DNA of 64,000 nt from Heligmosomoides polygyrus polygyrus. Taxonomy: Eukaryota > Nematoda > Chromadorea > Rhabditida > Heligmosomidae. Location: assembly GCA_947396885.1 (NCBI GenBank), contig OX377204.1, positions 1,488,001 to 1,552,000 of the forward strand, read 5' to 3'. Position 1 is the stretch's first letter. Each line of letters opens with the position of its first letter. This document shows, one piece after another, positions 11,570 through 22,900 of this stretch. The notes beneath the pieces were generated by a model. The model worked only from the letters and a program-made list of their open reading frames with translations, searched no databases and was not told where the DNA came from. Position numbers and translations under genes: made by a program.

Positions 11570-11705
11570 CAATGATGTTCTGTTGCGATCAAAACTTCTA
11601 GCGCCAGGCGGGACTCGAACCCGCACCCCCCTCTGACCGGGCGGGAATGCTCTACGCCTTTACACCATCGGCGCCGGTTGATCGAACGCAACATCCACTG
11701 ATTCA
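11570..11705 (-). repeat. tRNA-like SINE2 copy
   Basis: Minus strand GCGCC...GGCGTAGAGCATTC, then GCGGGTTCGAGTCCCGC and TGGCGC, followed by a body with TTTTGATCGCAACAGAACAT. It shares its tRNA-like head and tail with the copies near 1.1 and 12.95 kb. Confidence 0.6.
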
Positions 11706-11980
11706 CTGAACTGATTTCAATTGTTTATAAATTTTACTTTCTCCGAAGTGGTTTGCTTCTCCGCCTATCTCCAGACGAACTTTTTTGTTCCAGCACCTTC
11801 TCGGTGGCTCATCAGTGAAGAGTAAGATGCTATAACGTTTTTAAACGTGTGAAATTACTTATTTATATATGATTTATTTAATTCATATTTGAAGCTATGT
11901 TGAAGTTATGAAGAATTTGAAACCTTCAGTATTCGATCAGCTGACTCTGGTCTTCATTTTGACAACAATAAGCCAGTGTC

Positions 11981-12525
11981 CTGGGGCCGGATTCATCAAA
12001 GTTACTGCAGTAACTTTGACGGAGAATCGTAAGCGAAAAGCTCAGATAACGGTGCTTATCGCTCACCATATCGCTTGATAAGCCACGTTATCTGAGCTTT
12101 TTGCTTACATTTCTCCGTTAAAGTTACTGCAGTAACTTTGATGAATCCAGCCCCGGGAGTCGCATACATCAACGACTTACGTAACTTTAACGGAGAATTG
12201 TAAGCTTATCAAGCGATATGGTGAGCGATAAACCGCGTTAAAAGCTAGATAACGCGGCTTATCGCTCACCATATCGCTTGATAAGCTTACAATTCTCCGT
12301 TAAAGTTACGTAAGTCGTTGATGAATCCGGCCCAGCTTACAACGAAAAGATACCAGAGGCCAGATTCATCAACGACTTACGTAACTTTACCGGAGAATTG
12401 TAAGCGAAGAGCTCAGATAACGCGGCTTATCGCTCACCATATCGCTTGATATGCCGCGTTATCTGAGCTTTTCGCCTACAATTCTCCATTAAAGTTACAT
12501 AAGTCGTGGATGAATCCGGCCCCTG
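11981..12525. mobile_element. Three consecutive MITE-A elements
   Basis: 11981-12156, 12156-12333 and 12356-12525. Each begins near GGCCGGATTCATCAACGACT and ends in its complement, with arms such as GGAGAATTGTAAGC and a CACCATATCGCTTGAT centre. Each can fold into a nearly complete hairpin. Confidence 0.85.
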
Positions 12526-12904
12526 GCCTTGATCCCGTGTCCTGGTTCTCCTCTACTGGTCCCACTCTTTCCATTCCCTCCTAACGGATACACCCTTACT
12601 AGTCTCCCTCCTGCTATTTCCTTCAAATATAGGATAGCATAGAGCTAGAACGAGCGCTCCGCATCCGTTCCTTCAGTTTTGCTATTCTTGACATCAGTAC
12701 TAGGTCGGCAACAGACATTGAGACAAATTCTTCCGAGCATTCTTTGACTTCTGACCTTGGATTAAAGTGTCGCCGGTGAAGCAGTGGATGCTCTGACCGC
12801 GAGCAAAGTTGCTGGGAGTCCCGTCTCGAGCAAAAAGTTTTGTGCTATGCCCACATTTGTATCATAATTGCAATCAGGGATGCCATATTTTGTTGATTGT
12901 TTGG

Positions 12905-13040
12905 ATCAATGATCCCCGGTAGCGCAAGGCGTAGCATTCTGCCCAGCAAGCAAAGGGCACGTGTTCGAGTCTCGCTTGGCACCAGAGCTTTGTTCGCAAC
13001 TAAACATCCACCTAACAGCTATATTTTGCATGCCATTACC
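12905..13040 (+). repeat. tRNA-like SINE2 copy, degenerate
   Basis: GGTAGCGCAAGGCGTAGCAT, then GTGTTCGAGTCTCGC and TTGGCACC, followed by TTCGCAACTAAACATCCACC. Same family as at 1.1 kb. A further worn copy may lie at 12780-12840. Confidence 0.5.
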
Positions 13041-13347
13041 ATTACCATCACGATAACCATTTCTGCCGAATTGCCAGCTGTCTCGTGTATTCGGAACCTC
13101 CCCCCTCCCCCCTCCCTCCGTTTCGGGGATAGTATATAGCAAGAACGAGCGCTCGTCATCCGTTCATCCACTTCTGCTTTCCTTGACATCACTTTGTGTA
13201 GGCATCAGCGAGAAACAGCGAGGCAATTTCTTCCGAGCTTTCTTTGGTTTCTGGCTTTGGATTAGAGTGCCACCGATGAAACAATGGATGTTCTAGCCGT
13301 GACCACAGACGTTTCGACGTTTCAAACAGAAAACATCACTTTCACAG

Positions 13348-14215
13348 CAGGGGTGCTCACAAAATTCTGCTCGTCACATTTTTTAACGGAAATTTTTTCT
13401 TTAAATTTCTGGTGAATCGTTAAATTTCGTTAAAAATACAACTGGCTGCAAGCCATTTTTTTAGTGAAAATGGGAAAAAGAAAGCCTTATCTGTTTTAGT
13501 TTCAAGAGGTCAACAGCTAAAGCTCAAGGAATGTAGTGTAACACTGCAGTGTAAGATAAATAATTCAACATAAAAAAATAAACAGAAAAATAAACAAACT
13601 CTTTAGCAACAAATTATCTACAGAGTGTGGAATAAGAACAGGCATGGAATTATCACTCAAGATGATCACCGACAAGGCATCTCAAAATGTGCGATCAGGC
13701 AGGTACTTGGAGTTCCCCACTCTCCTAGTTCTTTTGTCTGACTGTTCTGCGAGCATATGCAATCTCGATACCGGCAGCAGCAGCCCACTATGTACAAAAA
13801 GAATTAATAAAAAATACAGTGAAAAGCCTATCAGTGGAATGTTAATACGTTGTCGAACGCACGACTTTCAAGTGCCTGGTGCGTGGGAACAATCGATTTT
13901 TTTTGCACCGTCGGGACCGTGGCACGACATTGTGTCACACAGTGCCACGCTGCGGAAAAGGTGTGACACGTCGTCAACGTGTTAACGTTCAGGAAAAGCG
14001 GCTTTCCTAACTTTTGTTAATAGCGTTTTTCTAAAATTGTTTGAAGCACGGCCAGCGGCCGAAAACATTCTCTCCGTCTGAACTGTTTCAGATGGAGGCA
14101 AAAATATTCTGAGATAAGCGGCTACAGCTGAGGATAGGTAAATCTTACGAGGAGGATAGACCAGCATCTTTGTGGAGTTGTTGACGTGCTTGGGGAAACA
14201 AATTTCTAGCTGTGA
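13348..14215 (-). pseudogene. hAT transposase 3' remnant
   Basis: The minus-strand frame 14167-13982 reads VAAYLRIFLPPSETVQTERM and FSAAGRASNNFRKTLL, the hAT C-terminal dimerisation domain. The terminus CAGGGGTGCTCACAAAATT at 13348 is a typical hAT end. The 5' part is missing and a MITE-C begins at 14214. Confidence 0.75.
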
Positions 14216-14352
14216 GGCCCTGTTTATACCTCGACGCGGAGCGACGCCACGCCACGTGTGGCGGCCTTATTGATTGAGCGACGCGATCGATCAATTTGGT
14301 CACTTTACATGCCGTCGCGTCGCTCGGCGTCGGAAGTGTAAACGGGTCCTAA
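14214..14352. mobile_element. MITE-C copy
   Basis: AGGCCCTGTTTATACCTCGA end and TAAACGGGTCCTA end, with ATTGATTGAGCGACGCGATC in the centre. It abuts the hAT remnant. Confidence 0.75.
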
Positions 14353-14354
14353 AA

Positions 14355-14625
14355 TGGATTAAAAGCTATCGTCCTTACGAAGCTGGATCATTCGGAGATG
14401 CTCGTTTCTCTGAACGTGGATTTGACATCTTCATGGTCATCGTCTTCGGAAGATTCAGCTGTAGTCCAACTCTTCCGCATGACCGAAATAGGCCACCGCT
14501 CGCTCCGCCTGACCTGTGCTCAGTGTTGTAAGTGCCACATCGTCAGCGATGCGTAGACAGCGTAGTTCTCAGCTGTCGATCTTCAGCCCTACGTCCTCCT
14601 ATTCGAGACGTGCACAGGGTCATTA
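14355..14625 (-). pseudogene. RTE LINE internal fragment
   Basis: Minus-strand frames read CLRIADDVALTTLSTGQAER and AYFGHAEELDYS, the segment of RTE reverse transcriptase holding the catalytic ADD box. Truncated at both sides. Confidence 0.6.
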
Positions 14626-14839
14626 CGGCTCATGATGGTAAATAATGGTGCAAGTAAAATACATGAATAATTGGTGGGGGTCTGCCTGTGTATTCCAGAA
14701 AATAATCCGTTTCGGCCATAATTTCCTTGGTTTCGAACATCTTAAAAGAGATTGATACAAAAGCTTTGCCTTTTGAGGAGTATTAGGTTAATTAGTATCG
14801 GTCATGTGATATAGAATTCATAGGCATTGCGCTACTGTG

Positions 14840-15133
14840 ATAGATAAAGGATAAAGGATGGCATTTCTCAATCCCTTTTAGGATGCGCCACGCATTCTAC
14901 TTCTACGGGATGTCGTGGAGGCGACATGAATGCGAATTTGGCCATACAATGACTTGCGGTGGCCAGCCGATGAACAAGACAGCGCTCTATCCTTCCCATA
15001 CAAGTCTGGTACCAATTCACCGACCCCGGAGGGATGGAAGGCTTGGTTGGCCCGGGCGGGAAATCCGAACCAGGAACCTGGTATCGGGTGCCCGCGACAG
15101 TCGCGCCTCCTCCGACTGCGCTACACACGCCCT
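14840..15133 (-). mobile_element. SINE1 copy, near full length
   Basis: Read on the minus strand: a tRNA-like head (GGGCG..TGTAGCGCAGTCGG and GGTTCGGATTTCCCG), a conserved body (CTGGCCACCGCAAGTCATTG) and a tail with GTGGCGCATCC and (ATCCTTT)n. Internal pol III A and B boxes identify it as a tRNA-derived SINE. Confidence 0.8.
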
Positions 15134-15380
15134 TGTGATAAATACTATAATAATATCAAGTTTTATTTGAACAAAGAGTAAGTAGGAGGAGATTTGTTGG
15201 CGATAACTATGAACAGACATGTATGATTCAGAAGCGAGGTGAGCATATTCAGAAGTCATCGTCCGCGTTCCACTTGATGTGGTGCCTAAACATAACAATG
15301 TAATCCAATAGCCAGTCCTGGAAAACCTTTTCATAAAATTTTTTAAAGCTGAGACTCGTTGTGAGCAAAAAATCTAGGAT

Positions 15381-15588
15381 CTATCCTAGTCGGAGGGAGC
15401 ACCGCTAGAGAAGCGGAACAAAGACAAATAAGATGGCCTCTCCGACTAGGAAATCTCAGAGAAATGTCCTTTCGTAGGCTAGCTCAGAGTATTTTCTTTG
15501 AAAACTACTTAACTTTCTTCCATAACTTTACCATCGTTGTCAAAAGGACTTGATGAAGTATCCTTCCCGCCTCTCCACTAGGATAGAC
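15381..15588. mobile_element. MITE-D copy
   Basis: GATCTATCCTAGTCGGAGGG and CTCTCCACTAGGATAGACC ends. Similar internal sequence without clear ends recurs at 49715-49860. Confidence 0.65.
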
Positions 15589-15679
15589 CCAAAATTTGCG
15601 CTTTCTCTGTTCATATGCAGACCTCCAACCATGGTGGGCAGTAAACAACCCTCTGTAATCCTAATTGGGGAGGGGTGGA

Positions 15680-15925
15680 ATGGATAGTGAAGGATAGAGA
15701 ACGGCTTTATTCACTCCCTTTTGGGATGTGCCACGCATTCCGCTTTTGCGGGATTTCTTGGAGACCCGGGAACTTGGCGTGGCCAGCCGATGGAGAAGTC
15801 TGCGCTTTATCCTTCCCAGAAAACTCCAGAACCAATTCAAGGACACCGGAGGGAGGGGAGGCTTGGCTGGCCTGGGCGGGAAATCCGAACCAAGGACCTG
15901 GTATCGAGTTCACGCGACACCGTTG
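15680..15925 (-). mobile_element. SINE1 copy, 5' truncated and diverged
   Basis: Same body and tail as the 14.84 kb copy (minus strand), but the A-box head is lost after GGTATCGAGTTC. It lies in the region after the cathepsin B stop. Confidence 0.65.
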
Positions 15926-15944
15926 TGAATGTACTTACATGAAC

Positions 15945-16440
15945 CATCAAACTGAGAATATGTGTGTTCTTTACAGTTCGTTTTGTTGTATCTTTAGCAG
16001 GTGTCAAACTTCATTCAAACAGGAATTTTGCTATCAATCGAGTGAAAATCGCGACGTCTTAGAAAAGAGCATGGCGCAATCTCTTTTTTTTCACAGTAAA
16101 AATGGCCGCTTTAATGCTACTTAAAACAAGCCTTAAACCATTATTTTTTCTTAAAAACTAAAATTCATAAAATTTCGAACAATATGCTCGCTTATAGAGT
16201 CGATGAATTAAGGCTTCAAAGAAAGTTATACAAAAATTTTCCTTCAACAAGAAATTATTCTAACCATTTTGGAGAGTTTCTAGTTTAATGTTGAAGAAGC
16301 TCATCTCAATTTGGAGGAACTCGCTTTGATTTCTAAAGTCTTAGGCTGGCTTATAATAATGTCCAAATTGGTTTGGAAAGTGTCTCTTTGGAGGTGAAAA
16401 GTGACCAATTTGATTAGGAAAGTGTCATAGTCCAGTGTAA
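15945..16440 (+). repeat. Dispersed repeat shared with 21955-22400
   Basis: Aligns with 21955-22400 through GATATGTGTGTTTTCTAC-like, TTTTGCTATCAATC, AGAGCATGGCGCAATCTCTT and GAGAGTTTCTAG blocks. Non-coding. Ends undefined. Confidence 0.6.
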
Positions 16441-16544
16441 AAATGGTGTATATTCAGTTTTATGGTTCTCCCTCGCTTTGCTTCGCCTTGGAGACGTGAG
16501 CCGACAGTGTTTGTTCACAGAAGGCACGGCGAAGCTCACCTTTA

Positions 16545-16734
16545 GGAGCCGGATTCATCAACGACTTACAGCAATTTAACGAAGAAAATTCGGCCGAAAT
16601 CCCAGATAGCGCTGCTTATCAACAAGCGATATGGTGGAATGTTCTACCATATCGCTTGATAAGCCCCGCTGTCAGGGATTTCGGCTGTATTTTCTCCGTT
16701 AAATTGCCGTAAGTCGTTGATGAACCTAGCCCCA
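16545..16734. mobile_element. MITE-A copy downstream of cathepsin B
   Basis: GAGCCGGATTCATCAACGAC and AAGTCGTTGATGAACCTAGC ends, with AATTTAACGAAGAAAATTCG arms. 180 bp beyond the cathepsin B stop. Confidence 0.8.
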
Positions 16735-16807
16735 GAAATGTAACCGGCACTTAACACAGTGTTGGGCCTCGCTCTCTACGTATTCACCCACGCATCTCTA
16801 CAGAAGT

Positions 16808-16813
16808 TTTAAT
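16808..16813 (-). terminator. Candidate polyadenylation signal of the cathepsin B gene
   Basis: ATTAAA on the minus strand about 104 nt after the cathepsin B stop codon. No AATAAA is seen nearer the stop. Confidence 0.4.
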
Positions 16814-16916
16814 GTAATGAATTTGGATTTACAAATGGCGGTTTTAGTGCTAGATTCATTGGAGACCTACTATTGTTTAGGACTGTAAAAACAGTATACT
16901 TAAAGGTTACCAAAGT

Positions 16917-19900
16917 TTACCTGCGGTGGATAGAGTTGATCTTTGGAACACCACCAACAACTCCGGACTCAATGCCGCACTCGTCGACTCCTCTCAGAAT
17001 GCGGAAGAAGCCTGAAAGAAAGTCGGGAATTCTTTAGGATTATAGAATTTCCAAGCACAGCTAAATGCCTGCAGTACTGACGGTGAAAGTCTGCTCTGGC
17101 TTTTGTGGAGGGAATCAAGAACAAGTTTCGTTGGCTTTTAATAGACTACACCGTCTTGTCTGCAGAAGAGCAACGAGTTCGGTACATTTCCCGCTTGGGG
17201 TGGGATTCGTGATTTTGCTATTCTAAGATTGAGTAATTACTCTAATCATCTATGAGTTTTTACAGCTTTAGAGCAATATGCAAGGGCCTGTTCATACTTT
17301 GCGACAAGAGCGACAAGAGCGACGAAAGCGACTGGAGCGACTGGGGCGACGGATGTAGTGTGATTGTACGTGAATAATTACGCATTTCACACTACATTCG
17401 TCGCTGACGGAGTGTGGAGTACGCAATTAGTTACGTACACCACACTATGTCCGTCGCCCCAGTCGCTCTTGTCGCACTTGTCGCTCTTGTCGCGAAGTAT
17501 GAACAGGCCCTAAAGTGCACACCTCTTTGGATGTCCGGACAGCCCTAAGCTAAGCATACTAAACCTTATCTTACCAGTACGTGTGAAAAACGTGGCGAGA
17601 TTCGCGTTGTTTGCAAAATCCCTTTCAAACTCCCGCCTAGATACCGTAATCCGGTCATCTGTAGGTCTTTGAGCGCTCACCTGTAGGTCGAAATCAGACC
17701 ACCTACCAGTGCATTGTTAGTTCACCCTTTTTCACCTGCAGATGAACTCTCCCAATGTCTGAGAATATCAGCGCTGTTAAGGCGTGCGAGCATTTCATAT
17801 CAAAAAGGAAAGTCTGTAGATGAGCACCTTCCACCCACCAAGTTCATCTTTTCTGATTCGCATTATGGCACCTTCAGAATTGCAATAAACTATTATTCCC
17901 TGAAAAGCATAAAGGATGCCGCTAGTCAATCCTTTTTATGATGGGCGCGTGGTAGCGCAGTCGGAAGAGGCGCCGGCTGCCTCCTATTCCAGATCGCTGG
18001 TTTGGATTTTCCTCCAGACCTATCAAGCTTCCCATCCTTCCGGGGTCGGTGAATTGTTACCTGGGAAGGAATAAAGAACGACTTGCCCATCGGCTGGCCA
18101 CCGCAAGTCATTGTATGGGCCAAGTACCACTCAAATTGCTTCCACGCCAGCCCAAAGGAGTATAATGCGTGGCGCATCCCAAAAGAGTTTGATCAACGCA
18201 GTCCTTTATCCTTTTTATAGCCTGAAATTGCACTCACCGTCCTCTCCCCAGTCGGTGTTCCAGCTGTTGGCGACGAGCCAGTACGGCATACCCTGATCCA
18301 CACCCCATCCAATCATCTTCACAGCGTGTCCTCCACCAAGTTTACCTCCGGTGTGCTGTGAATAGAAACTAATCCTGATATTCTGGTATACTTTGCCAGA
18401 GAGAAGTTCTTATATTTACCACATAGACTCCTCCAGCATAGTTGAGGAAGTCCTCGTAGACCTCGAAAGCTACTTCGACCGGTCCGTATGTCAGGATCTC
18501 CTTCTGTATAGCGGTGACGTCGTCCTTAACTCCGTAGGCGTTCTTACCTAAAAAAGTGCGAATGTGAAGAATTTGTTGAATAACTGCTTTTTCTCAGGTA
18601 AGCAGTTCTGTATACGTTCAGTGAAGAATAGAAAAAAGCAAAATCTAGCACTTGTCATATTAAGAGACGTGATATTAGGAACACAATATCGGCTGTATCT
18701 TTTGGTATTTGGGTGGAAAAGTGCAAAAAACGCCTTTTTTGCCGTTTTGATACCGCTCTCGCTCAATTGAAAATTGCTCTCAAAAATAGATTCGATATTT
18801 GGGTTTTTGATATTTGGGATCAGCATTGAACGGTCTATCCGACGAAGAAAAAAACGCCCAGTAATTGTTAAAAATGTTGATTTGATGGGCTAGGCTCTGG
18901 TTGGGGCGACGGTCCACCTCACTTGTGGAAGATATCTACTCCCAAAAGCCGCATTCCGAATGCTAAGTCAGGTCAACATTGTAAATATTTACGAGGCGTT
19001 TCGTCTTCATCGGACACATTCGATGCTGATCCCAAATATCAGAGTTATTTTTCGAAGCACGCAATTTGAAGAGCGCCATCAAAGGGCGTTTTTCTGTGCT
19101 TTTTCGAATAAAGACCAAAAGTTACCGCCAGTATTGTGTTTGATTCAGATGAGATGTGAACTATCTAACAAACTCTATGGTGAACCAGGCAGAGAATTAA
19201 GCGGCGTGATCTATTTATAGAAAACCCGAGTTTGAAAAGTTTCGAAGTTTGAGTACAAAAAATAGTTCAAACTCGTGCGACACTTTTGTAGCTTCTGCAA
19301 TTCAACAGCCCAGACTTCTACGTTGGGCGTTGAACAGGCTTCTGACGAAGATAGTACTTCTGCTATTTTTGGCACTTTTGTCGCGAATGTGGCCAGCACT
19401 GCGGGGTGGAAACGCGCCTGCCAATAATAACCAATCAGAGCATCGATCGAACACTCGTCAGCCTTTCAAAGTGCCGACCGAACACGTGTTCGATGCGGTT
19501 TGATTGGCTGGGGTGTTCCTAATACTCGTTCCAATGCTGCTCACATTCGCGACTAGCCCCATTGTCATGCAGTGAGTGCAGGAGGCAGGCAAAGGCAGTA
19601 ACTATGGAACCGGCACAGAATGTGAATGAAATAGAGTTCGGTGCTATAACGAGGAAATCCCGGAAGCTCTCCTCCAATATGGTTTCGAATCCATCCGAGA
19701 CGAAACGATGTCCATTTAGCGTCCATGTGGAGTGTGACATGCGCTTTATCTTTCTTTTCCTTTTTCCAGTTGGATGAATTATTAGGGGGGGCCAAAAGTA
19801 ATGAGACAAAATGAAAAAAAATTTTATCTCCTTATAACTCAATTACAACTCAACGATGCTGAGGAGTGTATTTGCCATTAAGGGCAAGGACCTTGCTGCT

Positions 19901-22900
19901 ATCGCTCAGCCAACTTCCTGATCCCATCCTTCCAGAACTGCTTGAGCCTGGTGTTGATCAACAGCTCGATATGGTTGTCAAGGACTGCTTGGGTTCTTGT
20001 GTCCCTTCCGACTAGGAAGTCCTGTAGGCTCAAGTAGTAGTGGTAGTTGCATGGACAGATGTCCAACGAATACGGTGGGTGAGGCATGTGAACGTAGCCC
20101 AGCTGACCAAGCTTATCCGTGCTTACTTGTTCCCGATGGGGTGCGGCGTTGTCGAAGAGGAGAATCTTCTTGAAGCGCTGCGAATGAATAAGAGTGAGTC
20201 GCCGGCCCATCTCCTCTATTTCGTTCACCACGGCCTTGGAGTTCATCGCGGTGCTCTTGGGAAACAGCCTCCGGTAAACAGGTCCATGGGCGCAGACCCA
20301 AAAGCTCCAAAGATGCTTCTCGCCGTGAACATCTCGCCGAACGAAAATCGGTAACAATTCACCAGGCCTCACCCAGACTCGCTGCTTGGCAGGGTTAAGG
20401 TAGAAGACGTACTTCTCATCTTGCGTGAATATTGAGCCCAGGCTGCTCGGGGTTGAGAATTGGGGGAGATTTGCGCGACACAGGTCGACTCGTCAGACTG
20501 GGGTTTCGGCATGAGACAGGCTGGGGTTTTTGGCATGCTTCTGGAAAGGGCGGAAGTGGTAACTTTTCAGATGGGCTTCAGTAAGTAGCATACAAACATA
20601 CAAATACGATAAGCACGAAACCAGACTCCAGCCACGAGATATATGGACACGGCATGGGGTGTCTCATTACTTTTGGCCCCCCCCCCCCCTAATAGCATTC
20701 TTGAATATTTGAACAAATGAATACTCTTACCATAACGCATGTTTTTATCATTTTCATGTTAAGTTGGGCACTTTTCAAATCAAACTGGACACACTTCTAA
20801 GCATGAAGTCCAGCTGTACATCTCCCAAATCAGTATGAGCGTCTTGCAGTTTAAGATTGAGACTCTACGAAAACCTTAGAATAATTTTTTGTTCAGAGAA
20901 AATGTAGTATGATAGCTTTATTGAAATTTTTAATCTACCTACTCCAGGAAGTGAACACACCTTGGGATCTGATAAAATGCTTATCCTACTATATATAAAG
21001 CAGCAAGCGTGTGTGCGTGTGTGCGTGTGTCACACTGTCCGTCCGTCACACCTGAGTTGGGGCGCGGCAGCCAAACACCTCGGCAACCGTGCATGGCGAG
21101 CCGTAGACGTGCCGATCACGTCGGCGACCGTGCATGGCGAGCCGCAGACGTGCCGAACACGTCGGCGACCGTGCATGGCGAGCCGTAGACGTGCCAATCA
21201 CATCGGCAGCACAAAACTTCGGCCCTGCGGGTAATCAAGGTCGCTGAACACGAATCTGAAGTCGACCAATCGATATCGATCGATATTATCGATTTTTTGT
21301 GGATGTCGTTCAAGTGGCGCGAAACTTCGGCTCTGGGGAGTAATCAAGGTCGCTGAACACGAAACTGGAGTCGACCAATCGATATCGATCGATATTATCG
21401 ATTTTTGAGGATGGCGCTCAAGTGGCGCGAAACTTCGGCTCTGGGGAGTAATCAAGGTCGCTGAACACGAAACTGGAGTCGACCAATCGATATCGATCGA
21501 TATTATCGATTTTTTGTGGATGTCGTGCAAGCGCTCTGAAACATCAGCCCTGGGGTAATCGAGGTCGCTGAACACGATTCTGAAGTCGACCAATCGATAT
21601 CGATCGATATTATCGATTTTTGAGGATGGCGCTCAAGTGGCGCGAAACTTCGGCCCTGGGGTAATCGAGGTCGCTGAACACGAATCTTACGTCGGATCAA
21701 TCGATCCATCTCGATTAACATAAAGGTCAGAAGGCCTAGGGAAGAATAGGAAACCCGTAGCGGCCATGGCGTCCTATTCTCGGGGTTTGGGGGCGAAGCC
21801 CCCAACCAGTCGTAGGCGGCCGCTAGGCCGACGTACGACTGGTTTTTAATTAAACTTAATGGGCGGTAAAGCTTTTTAGTGTCAAAAAAAAGGTAGCACC
21901 TTGCATTCTTCCACGACGTCGTAAGTTTCTTTCGATTGATAATGTGAATGCTGCTTACTTGAAGATATGTGTGTTTTCTACAAATGTTTTTGCTGTACCG
22001 CTGGCAGATGTATAACCCTAGACAATAAGACTTTTTGCTATCAATCAAATGAAAAAGGCGAGAGCTAGAGGAGAGCATGGGGCGTTCTCTTATTTCAGTG
22101 CACTAGCGGACTGCTGTTTCCATTCATTTATTAAGAAACACCAACCTTTACTTTCCTTTACAAAATAAAATTTTTATAAAACTTCAGGGAGTGTTCACTT
22201 TTTGGCGCAGGTCAATTAAAAATGTTCCTAGAAAATCATTCCATATTTTTTTTTGGAAAAAAAAAACGTTTTGAAGAGTTTCTAGCGTGTTGAGAAAAAC
22301 GTTCGTTTTGATTTAGAAAATGTTTAATTTAATTCTAAAAGTGTCAAGCTTTCTCAACGATGTCTCGAACGATGTCCAATTTGATCTGAAAGGTCGAAAT
22401 GGTGGCATCTGTCCGGTGGTTTCAAGCCCCCAGAGGAGGTTTCTATAGTTTATAGCTTTTTTTAAATATTTTAGAACATTGCAAGAATGCTTCCATATCG
22501 TCACTAAGAGAAATGCTCAAAATAAAAAATGCAACCTTATTTTTTCTACTGTGACCTCCTGTGCTAGCTACTCTTCACACTGACTTTGATAAGGTTGCAA
22601 GCATCTTAGATCGCAACATATAACATTAATACTACGACTTTCCGTGAAATAGGGGAAAAAACTTACCGTAGTACTTGTCATCATGGTAGCTCCTCTCGTT
22701 GTACGACGGCACACACTTCTTCTCGCACTTTGGTGTCGGGTACAGGTCGTGCTTGCAGGGATCGAAGTGGGTCTTGTTGGAGTGGTGTTCGCAAGGCGGG
22801 AAGGGATACGGCTAAACTGGGTGAATACAACCTTCGATGAGCTGGAGACTGAAACGTAGAAAGACTCTGTAACCCTGGGCGGCCTCACCTTGCAGCCTTG

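Larger units (their letters stand above)
20984..21826 (+). mobile_element. Helitron-like non-autonomous element
   Basis: Starts TCCTACTATATATAAAG after an A, then GT-rich sequence, like many animal Helitron 5' ends. It ends near a strong hairpin (TTGGGGGCGAAGCCCCCAA, 21786-21804) followed by GGCGGCCGCTAG (CTAG 21823-21826). No inverted termini and no target duplication. It contains two tandem arrays. The exact 3' end is uncertain. Confidence 0.55.

Noticed and set aside
21198..22078. Long minus-strand frames of 131 and 191 aa
   Set aside because: The repeated peptide comes from the 108-bp satellite and Helitron-like sequence. There is no independent coding signal.
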